Shown here piece after piece: positions 1 to 5,044 of a DNA stretch of 12,134 bases. How positions within the stretch are numbered: the stretch's first letter is position 1; every line of letters starts with the position of its first letter. The notes below the pieces were generated by a model, which worked only from the letters and a program-made list of their open reading frames with translations, was not told the DNA's origin and made no database searches. The translations under genes and the position numbers were made by a program. This stretch comes from Bacteroidota bacterium (lineage in GTDB: Bacteria; Bacteroidota; Bacteroidia; Chitinophagales; Chitinophagaceae), in NCBI GenBank assembly GCA_026391115.1, contig JAPLER010000090.1:1-12134 (forward strand), read 5' to 3'.

Positions 1-2237
1 ATAAAGGTGATTTGGAGATTAAAGAAAGCGAACAATATTTTGATGAAGCCACCAATACTTTTTTAGCAGATAGATTTATTAAAGGAACTTGCCCTAATTG
101 CAGCTACGACAATGCTTTTGGAGACCAATGCGAAAAATGTGGCAAAAGTTTAAGCCCTGAAGAATTGATAAATCCTGTATCAACTTTAAGTGGTAATGCA
201 CCTGTAAAAAAGGCAACAAAGCATTGGTATTTGCCACTCAATAAACACGAAGATTTTTTACGTGAATGGGTGTTAAAAGAGCATAAAGATGATTGGCGTG
301 CAAATGTTGTTGGCCAAGTAAAAAGCTGGATTGATGGAGGCTTGCAACCACGTGCAGTTACAAGAGATTTGGATTGGGGGGTGAGGCTGCCCCCCCAACC
401 CCCCAAGGGGGGGAATGAGGACACCACTCATAAATCTAAAGATTCTTATAATTATAGAACAGCTGACCCAATGACGTATAGTTTGCTAAAAGACTATGCT
501 GAAAAACATAGAAGCCAACCAACAGAAGCCGAAAATGTTTTGTGGGAATTGCTTAGAGGGAAAAAATTAGGCGGCTATAAATTTAGAAGACAACATATTA
601 TAAACAATTTTATTGCGGATTTTATTTGCTTAGAATACAACCTAATAATTGAAGTTGATGGACTTATACACCAATTACCAGAAAATATAATTAGTGATAT
701 TGAAAGAACAGAACAGTTAAATAAACTTGGGTTTGAAGTAATAAGATTTACAAATAATGAAGTGTTATTTGAAACAGAAAAAGTGCTTGCAAACATCTCT
801 AAAAAGTTAGAAAAAATTGCTAATAGTGAACCTGTTTCACAAATCCCCCCCTTGGGGGGTGGGGGGGCAAAAGTTCTTTACGTTTGGTTCGATGCTCCAA
901 TTGGCTACATTAGTGCAACAAAACAATGGGCTTTAAATAACGATAAAGATTGGAAACCTTATTGGTATAATGATGATACTAAGTTGGTTCATTTTATAGG
1001 AAAAGATAATATTGTTTTTCACGCCATTATTTTTCCTGTAATGTTAAAGTTGAATGGAAATATTTTGCCTACAAATGTGCCAAGTAATGAGTTTATGAAT
1101 TTGGAAGGGGATAAAATGAGCACCAGCCGTGGCTGGAGCATTGAAATGGATGATTATATAAACGATTGGATTAAACCAGAAAATGGTGGTGGGCAAATGG
1201 CTGATGCGTTGCGTTATTACTTAACTGCTATAGCACCAGAAACTAAAGACAGTGAATTTACTTGGAAAGGATTTGCTCAATCATACAAAAGTGAGTTGAG
1301 CGATATTTTAGGAAATTTTGTAAACAGAACTTTTGTGTTGATGCACAAATTATGTGGTAGTAAAGTGCCTAAGTTTCATAATGATATTATTGATGAAGAT
1401 GATAAAGAGTTAGTGAATGAAATTCAAAATTCAAAATTTAAAATTCAAAATAATTTAGAGGAATATAAATTTAGAGATGCACAATTTGAAGTGATTGATT
1501 TGGCAAGAAAAGGCAATCAATATTTGCAAAAGAAAGAACCTTGGAAACGCAAAGCTGTTGATGGAAAATATTCAACGGAAGATCAACAACATATTGATAA
1601 TTGTATTCATTTATGTTTACAATTAACTGCAAATCTTTCTATATTAATTCATCCATTTTTACCTTATACTTCTAAAAAAATGTTGAAGATGATGAAAGTA
1701 GTAGAAAGAATGCTAGATTGGGAAAATGCAGGAAAGATAGATTTATTGAAAGTGGGTTACAGCCTTAATGCACCAGAAATTTTATTTAGAAAAATAGAAG
1801 ATGCAGAGATTGATGCTCAAATTGAAAAGTTAAAATTAAAAAGCCAAAAAGTTAAAGAAAGTAAAGTGGAAGCAAATAATATTATAGAACCCTTAGTTGC
1901 AAACGTTAAACCAGAAATTGTGTTTGATGATTTTGCAAAAATTGATTTAAAAGTAGGAACAATTTTAAGTGCAGAAAAAGTAGAAAAAGCAGATAAGCTT
2001 TTAAAACTAGAAGTTGATTTAGGATTTGAAAAAAGAACTATTGTAAGTGGCATTGCAATGCATTTTGCTCCAGAGAATACTGTAGGTAAACAAGTGACAG
2101 TTGTTTGTAATCTTGCACCACGTAAAATGCGTGGTATAGAAAGTAATGGAATGATATTAATGGCAGAAGACAAAGCAGGTAAACTGCACTTTGTAAATCC
2201 AGATAATAAAGTAGATGAAGGAAGTGGTGTGAGTTAG
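1..2237 (+). CDS. metG: Methionyl-tRNA synthetase (5' partial), interrupted in frame by a DUF559 nuclease-like domain
   Basis: Charges tRNA(Met) with methionine in the cytoplasm. The frame is open to the left edge, so about 120 N-terminal residues with the HIGH motif are outside the window. Numbering residues from the TTG (Leu) codon at 12, visible parts are the zinc knuckle (CPNC 27-30, CEKC 40-43), a catalytic stretch ending in AVTRDLDWGV, a foreign insert (about 127-285), then the resumed catalytic core (KVLYVWFDAPIGYIS), the KMSKS-type signature KMSTS (368-372), the helical anticodon-binding domain with EPWK, and a C-terminal EMAPII/Trbp111-like tRNA-binding domain (about 638-741, with NLAPRKMRG). 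Without the insert the length would be about 690 residues, normal for a MetG with this tail. The insert lies where E. coli MetG has the short loop in GFEIPNAPGKYFYVW (from memory), between two strands, so folding may survive. No stop or frameshift is seen on either side, which suggests the gene is used. Confidence 0.95.
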   Translation, partial: KGDLEIKESEQYFDEATNTFLADRFIKGTCPNCSYDNAFGDQCEKCGKSLSPEELINPVSTLSGNAPVKKATKHWYLPLNKHEDFLREWVLKEHKDDWRANVVGQVKSWIDGGLQPRAVTRDLDWGVRLPPQPPKGGNEDTTHKSKDSYNYRTADPMTYSLLKDYAEKHRSQPTEAENVLWELLRGKKLGGYKFRRQHIINNFIADFICLEYNLIIEVDGLIHQLPENIISDIERTEQLNKLGFEVIRFTNNEVLFETEKVLANISKKLEKIANSEPVSQIPPLGGGGAKVLYVWFDAPIGYISATKQWALNNDKDWKPYWYNDDTKLVHFIGKDNIVFHAIIFPVMLKLNGNILPTNVPSNEFMNLEGDKMSTSRGWSIEMDDYINDWIKPENGGGQMADALRYYLTAIAPETKDSEFTWKGFAQSYKSELSDILGNFVNRTFVLMHKLCGSKVPKFHNDIIDEDDKELVNEIQNSKFKIQNNLEEYKFRDAQFEVIDLARKGNQYLQKKEPWKRKAVDGKYSTEDQQHIDNCIHLCLQLTANLSILIHPFLPYTSKKMLKMMKVVERMLDWENAGKIDLLKVGYSLNAPEILFRKIEDAEIDAQIEKLKLKSQKVKESKVEANNIIEPLVANVKPEIVFDDFAKIDLKVGTILSAEKVEKADKLLKLEVDLGFEKRTIVSGIAMHFAPENTVGKQVTVVCNLAPRKMRGIESNGMILMAEDKAGKLHFVNPDNKVDEGSGVS
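390..413 (+). repeat. Left inverted repeat of the metG cassette
   Basis: The sequence is C7-AA-C6-AA-G7, a 24-nt stretch in an otherwise AT-rich gene. It is itself partly palindromic (C6-AA-G7 can fold). Its reverse complement matches the repeat at 845-867 except for one T. It contains no T, so no stop codon is possible on the + strand, and its complement contains no A, so none is possible on the other strand. It is translated here as PPQPPKGG. The flanking bases TG on the left match CA after the right copy, so the true ends may be 388 and 869. Confidence 0.85.
845..867 (-). repeat. Right inverted repeat of the metG cassette
   Basis: The sequence is C7-TT-G6-T-G7, the reverse complement of the left copy but with a single T where a perfect copy would have TT (23 against 24 nt). 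It is translated as PPLGGGG and the frame passes directly into AKVLYVW of MetG. The one-base difference sets the frame of the exit from the cassette. Like the left copy it has no stop codon in any frame. Confidence 0.85.
1422..1449 (+). repeat. Four tandem heptamers ATTYAAA inside metG
   Basis: ATTCAAA, ATTCAAA, ATTTAAA and ATTCAAA follow each other without gaps and are read as IQNSKFKIQ (residues 471-479) in the anticodon-binding domain. Simple arrays of this kind recur in Bacteroidota genomes, as I recall. Seven-base slippage here would shift the frame of metG. The surrounding protein aligns with MetG without an obvious length change, so the array occupies a variable inter-helix region. Confidence 0.65.
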
Positions 2238-2240
2238 TTT

Positions 2241-2256
2241 TATGATAAAAATCATA
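2241..2256. promoter_or_regulatory. FNR/CRP-like palindromic operator upstream of ccoI
   Basis: TATGAT-AAAA-ATCATA is a palindrome with a 4-nt centre. Its core TGAT-N4-ATCA matches the FNR/FixK/ANR pattern TTGAT-N4-ATCAA at the inner positions. A copy differing in only one spacer base lies before ccoS (4780-4795). The centre is 74.5 nt before the ccoI start, and the ccoS copy is 75.5 nt before its start. Control of cbb3 genes by FNR-family regulators is well known in Proteobacteria; the regulator here is inferred. Confidence 0.6.
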
Positions 2257-2281
2257 TTCAACAGTATCATCAGTCACCTTT

Positions 2282-2320
2282 AAAAAATATGCTGCAAACT
2301 AACTTGCAGCATATTTTTTT
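2282..2320 (+). terminator. Rho-independent terminator after metG
   Basis: A perfect 16-bp stem (arms 2282-2297 and 2304-2319) with a 6-nt loop ACTAAC is built on the core GCTGCAA/TTGCAGC and ends in seven T. It follows the metG stop by 44 nt. The last T is only two bases before the ccoI ATG, so ccoI cannot be transcribed efficiently from metG and must start within or very near this hairpin. Confidence 0.85.
2300..2307 (+). promoter_or_regulatory. Possible -7 element of a ccoI promoter within the hairpin
   Basis: TAACTTGC, in the loop and right arm of the hairpin, is an imperfect match to the Bacteroidota -7 box TAnnTTTG. It lies 23 nt before the ccoI ATG, while the good -7 box of the ccoS promoter lies 24 nt before its ATG, and the palindromic operators are at the same distance in both. 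No convincing -33 TTG is seen. A start near 2311 would leave the hairpin out of the ccoI mRNA. Confidence 0.25.
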
Positions 2321-2322
2321 AT

Positions 2323-4731
2323 ATGCCTAAAACTGTAGAAATAAGTATTCAATGTTTTCATTGTGGGGAAGACTGTAATCATAATGATATTGTTATTGAG
2401 GATAAAAATTTTTGTTGCGATGGCTGTAAAACAGTGTATCAAATACTCAATCAAAATGGACTTTGTACTTACTATGATATTACCAAACAGCCAGGTATAA
2501 ATCAAAAAGTAAAAGTTAGAGAAAGCAAGTTTGCATTTTTAGATGACGATACAATAAAAGATGCTTTAACTACTTTTAAAGATACAACATCAACACATAT
2601 TACACTTTACCTGCCACAAATACATTGCAGCAGTTGCCTGTGGTTGTTAGAAAACTTGCATCAACTGAATAATAGCATAGTCACCACCAAAGTAAACTTT
2701 CCCAAAAAAGAAGTCGATGTTGTATTCAATCATCAAACCATAAGTTTAAGGCAAGTGGTAGAACTGCTTACCAGTATTGGTTACGAGCCATATATTAGTT
2801 TAAACAATTTAAAACAAGCACCTAATACTGTATCTAAATCTAAGATTTATAAACTAGGTGTTGCAGGGTTTTGTTTTGCCAATATTATGCTGCTTAGTTT
2901 TCCAGATTATTTTGGAATTGATGCATCAGATAAAAAACTCATTCAACTATTCAGATACTTAAATGTTGTATTGGCATTACCTGTATTTTTTTACTCAGCA
3001 TCAGAGTTTTATATAAGTGCTTATAAAAGTTTAAAGCACCGTTTTTTAAATATAGATGCACCTATTGTTTTGTCTATTATTATTACGTTTAGTAGAAGTT
3101 TATATGAAGTGTTTACAGGAATTGGTGTAGGTTATTTTGATAGTATGAGTGGTATTGTTTTTTTTATGTTGATAGGAAGAGTGCTGCAAGACAAAACCTA
3201 TCAGCAATTGAATTTTGAAAGAGATTATACATCATATTTTCCTATAGCAGTAACACGAGTAAAAGAAGATAAAGAAGAAACTGTTGTATTGCCAGATATT
3301 CAATTAAATGATACATTGCTGATACATAATAGTGAACTTATACCAGCAGATGGCATATTAACTAGAGGTAAGGCTTTGATAGATTATAGTTTTGTAAATG
3401 GAGAGAGTATTCCTGTTGAAAAAGAAATGGGTGAAATTGTTTATGCTGGTGGTAAACAATTGGGCAGCAATATTGAAATATTGGTTATTAAAGAGGTTGC
3501 ACAAAGTTATTTAACCAAGTTGTGGAATAAAACAGAAGCCAATAACGCACAAAATAGATATCAAGAAAAATCATTTGTGCATATACTAAGCCAATACTTT
3601 ACTTGGATAATTTTTACAGTTGCTTTACTGGGTGGATTGTACTGGTTTTTACACGATGCTTCAAAAATGTGGAACGTAATTTCTGCAGTACTAATTGTAG
3701 TTTGCCCTTGTGCTTTGCTATTAAGCAACACATTTACCAATGGTCACATATTACGTATTTTGAGTAAAAATAATTTGTATTTACGCAATGCTCAAACCAT
3801 TGAGGATATTGCAAATGTTGATACTATTGTGTTTGATAAAACAGGTACATTAACCACAGGGGAATATAATGATATTGTTTATACCGGTAAACCATTAACC
3901 AATAATATTAAACAAAAAATAGCATCGCTGGCTGCACAAAGTTTGCATCCCATAAGTAGAGGTATTGTACAGTGGGCTAATATTAATAGTAAAATTAAAG
4001 TAAGTGCCTATAAAGAATATGTTGGCAAGGGAATAGAGGGCTTTGCTGGAGAAGATTTTATAGCTTTAGGTAAAAAAAGTTTTGTGTGTGGAGAGGCAGA
4101 TGAATCAACAGATGCTTCAGTGGTTTATGTAGCTATAGAACAACAGTTAATAGGAAAATTTACTTTTAAAAATCATTATAGAGAAGGCGTTGAAAAAGTA
4201 ATTAATAAACTTAAATCAAAATATCAATTAGCTGTTTTAAGTGGTGATAATAGCAGCGAGAAAAATTACTTACAAAAATTACTTGGCTTTACAGCAAGCA
4301 TATCTTTTAATCAACAACCAGAAGATAAATTAAATGGAGTAAAACGACTGCAAGCAAAAGGAAAGAAAGTAATGATGCTTGGCGATGGATTGAATGATGG
4401 TGCTGCATTACAACAAGCTAATGTTGGTATTGCAATTACGGATAATACCAACAACTTTACACCAGCAAGTGATGCCATTTTTGATGGAAATAATTTTAAT
4501 AAACTGCATAGTTTAATACGTTTGTGCAAGTTCAATAAACAAATTGTATTAACCGCTTTTGTTGTTTCTATTTTATACAATATTGTTGGCGTTTCCATTA
4601 CACTTAGTGGCAATATGCAACCCTTAGTTGCAGCCATATTAATGCCCATAAGTTCTATTAGTATTTTGCTATTAACATTTGGCTTGGCACAAATTGGTGC
4701 AAAATACTTTAAACTGGATAAACGTAAATAA
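2323..4731 (+). CDS. ccoI: Copper-translocating P1B-type ATPase for cbb3 oxidase assembly (CcoI/FixI)
   Basis: An inner-membrane ATPase that moves Cu(I) outwards for the CuB site of CcoN. In order it shows an N-terminal cysteine-rich segment (CFHCGEDC from residue 11, then FCCDGC), a heavy-metal-associated domain with CSSC (102-105), several membrane helices, the actuator motif NGES (359-362), the CPC ion-binding motif (461-463), the phosphorylation site DKTGT (D505), the P1B His-Pro pair (542-543), the hinge GDGLND (687-692), and two C-terminal helices. The length of 802 residues and the cysteine-rich extension before the HMA domain are typical of the CcoI/FixI branch rather than CopA exporters. 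The only usable start is the ATG at 2323, directly after the T-tract of the metG terminator, with no Shine-Dalgarno. A 131-nt gap separates it from ccoS, with its own promoter, so it is probably a separate unit. No defect is seen. Confidence 0.95.
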   Translation: MPKTVEISIQCFHCGEDCNHNDIVIEDKNFCCDGCKTVYQILNQNGLCTYYDITKQPGINQKVKVRESKFAFLDDDTIKDALTTFKDTTSTHITLYLPQIHCSSCLWLLENLHQLNNSIVTTKVNFPKKEVDVVFNHQTISLRQVVELLTSIGYEPYISLNNLKQAPNTVSKSKIYKLGVAGFCFANIMLLSFPDYFGIDASDKKLIQLFRYLNVVLALPVFFYSASEFYISAYKSLKHRFLNIDAPIVLSIIITFSRSLYEVFTGIGVGYFDSMSGIVFFMLIGRVLQDKTYQQLNFERDYTSYFPIAVTRVKEDKEETVVLPDIQLNDTLLIHNSELIPADGILTRGKALIDYSFVNGESIPVEKEMGEIVYAGGKQLGSNIEILVIKEVAQSYLTKLWNKTEANNAQNRYQEKSFVHILSQYFTWIIFTVALLGGLYWFLHDASKMWNVISAVLIVVCPCALLLSNTFTNGHILRILSKNNLYLRNAQTIEDIANVDTIVFDKTGTLTTGEYNDIVYTGKPLTNNIKQKIASLAAQSLHPISRGIVQWANINSKIKVSAYKEYVGKGIEGFAGEDFIALGKKSFVCGEADESTDASVVYVAIEQQLIGKFTFKNHYREGVEKVINKLKSKYQLAVLSGDNSSEKNYLQKLLGFTASISFNQQPEDKLNGVKRLQAKGKKVMMLGDGLNDGAALQQANVGIAITDNTNNFTPASDAIFDGNNFNKLHSLIRLCKFNKQIVLTAFVVSILYNIVGVSITLSGNMQPLVAAILMPISSISILLLTFGLAQIGAKYFKLDKRK

Positions 4732-4777
4732 TACTTTTTTAATGTCCCAAAACTATTGTTTTAATATCTATTCATAT

Positions 4778-4797
4778 TATATGATTAAAATCATATA
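4778..4797. promoter_or_regulatory. FNR/CRP-like palindromic operator upstream of ccoS-ccoNOQPGH
   Basis: TATATGATT-AA-AATCATATA is a 20-bp inverted repeat with 9-bp arms. Its inner 16 bases (4780-4795, TATGAT-TAAA-ATCATA) equal the site before ccoI except for one spacer base. The core TGAT-N4-ATCA fits the FNR/FixK pattern. Its centre lies about 62-64 nt before the start of transcription predicted from the promoter at 4815-4846, a usual distance for a class I activator site. The identity of the regulator is inferred. Confidence 0.65.
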
Positions 4798-4814
4798 AGC
4801 TCTTGTTGTATGTC

Positions 4815-4846
4815 ATTGCACGACTCTTACTCCACAAATAGTTTTG
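4815..4846 (+). promoter_or_regulatory. Bacteroidota-type promoter of the ccoS-ccoNOQPGH operon
   Basis: A -33 element ATTG (4815-4818), a 20-nt spacer and a -7 element TAGTTTTG (4839-4846) match the Bacteroidota consensus TTTG-N19-21-TAnnTTTG, with a full match at -7. Transcription would start at about 4850, leaving a leader of only about 12 nt before the ccoS ATG. Confidence 0.6.
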
Positions 4847-4862
4847 TATTTCAAAAAATAGT

Positions 4863-5027
4863 ATGAGTGTTATCATTATTCTACTACTAGCCAGTATTAC
4901 AGTAGCTGCTTTGTTTTTAGCAGGTTTTATATGGAGTGTAAAATCTGGTCAATATGAAGATGATGTATCTCCATCTATTAGAATTCTTTTTGATGATAAA
5001 CCCAATTCAACTACTACAAAACGATAA
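4863..5027 (+). CDS. ccoS: cbb3 oxidase maturation protein CcoS (FixS)
   Basis: A 54-residue protein, missed by length cut-offs above this size. It begins MSVIIILLLASITVAALFL, one membrane helix (about residues 2-24), followed by the family-typical WSVKSGQYEDD and a short polar tail containing ILFDDK. CcoS proteins are small single-helix factors needed for insertion of cofactors (heme b and CuB) into CcoN in Rhodobacter. The Gly-Gln-Tyr-Glu-Asp-Asp stretch after the helix matches the family hallmark. It is the first gene of the operon, 17 nt before ccoNO, and has a promoter directly upstream. No Shine-Dalgarno is visible; the start is the first ATG after the promoter and gives the whole family length. 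Confidence 0.9.
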   Translation: MSVIIILLLASITVAALFLAGFIWSVKSGQYEDDVSPSIRILFDDKPNSTTTKR

Positions 5028-5044
5028 ACCAACACTTAATCAAT

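Larger units (their letters stand above)
390..867 (+). mobile_element. DUF559 nuclease-domain cassette inserted in frame in metG, bounded by GC-rich inverted repeats
   Basis: The segment has no counterpart in MetG. Its core, codons from about 471 (an internal ATG) to 815, reads as a DUF559 domain, a family with the Vsr/PD-(D/E)xK restriction-endonuclease-like fold. Visible family features are TEAENVLWELLRGKKLGG, KFRRQ, the acidic D203 in IADF, E214 and D216 in IIEVDG, H220, and the C-terminal GFEVIRFTNNEVL. The putative catalytic acidic residues are therefore kept. Short linkers (NEDTTHKSKDS... and KIANSEPVSQ) join it to repeats at 390-413 and 845-867. It has no stop codon of its own and no ribosome binding site before the internal ATG, so it is probably made as part of MetG. 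No intein splicing motifs or splice-site nucleophiles are seen. No target-site duplication is visible; a few codons of the original loop seem to be lost. Whether it moves by itself is unknown. Confidence 0.8.

Noticed and set aside
104..427. Antisense open frame opposite metG
   Set aside because: It is the complement of conserved MetG coding sequence and the stop-free repeat; the product resembles no family.
390..867. Intein in MetG
   Set aside because: There is no Cys/Ser/Thr at the downstream junction, no terminal His-Asn, and no intein block motifs; the flanks are proline/glycine repeats, so protein splicing is not supported.
390..867. Classical IS element or group I/II intron
   Set aside because: No transposase, reverse transcriptase or intron secondary structure is visible, and the cassette is translated through.
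2038..2277. Antisense open frame over the metG end and intergenic region
   Set aside because: It lies opposite the conserved tRNA-binding domain; its composition looks random and no start signal is seen.
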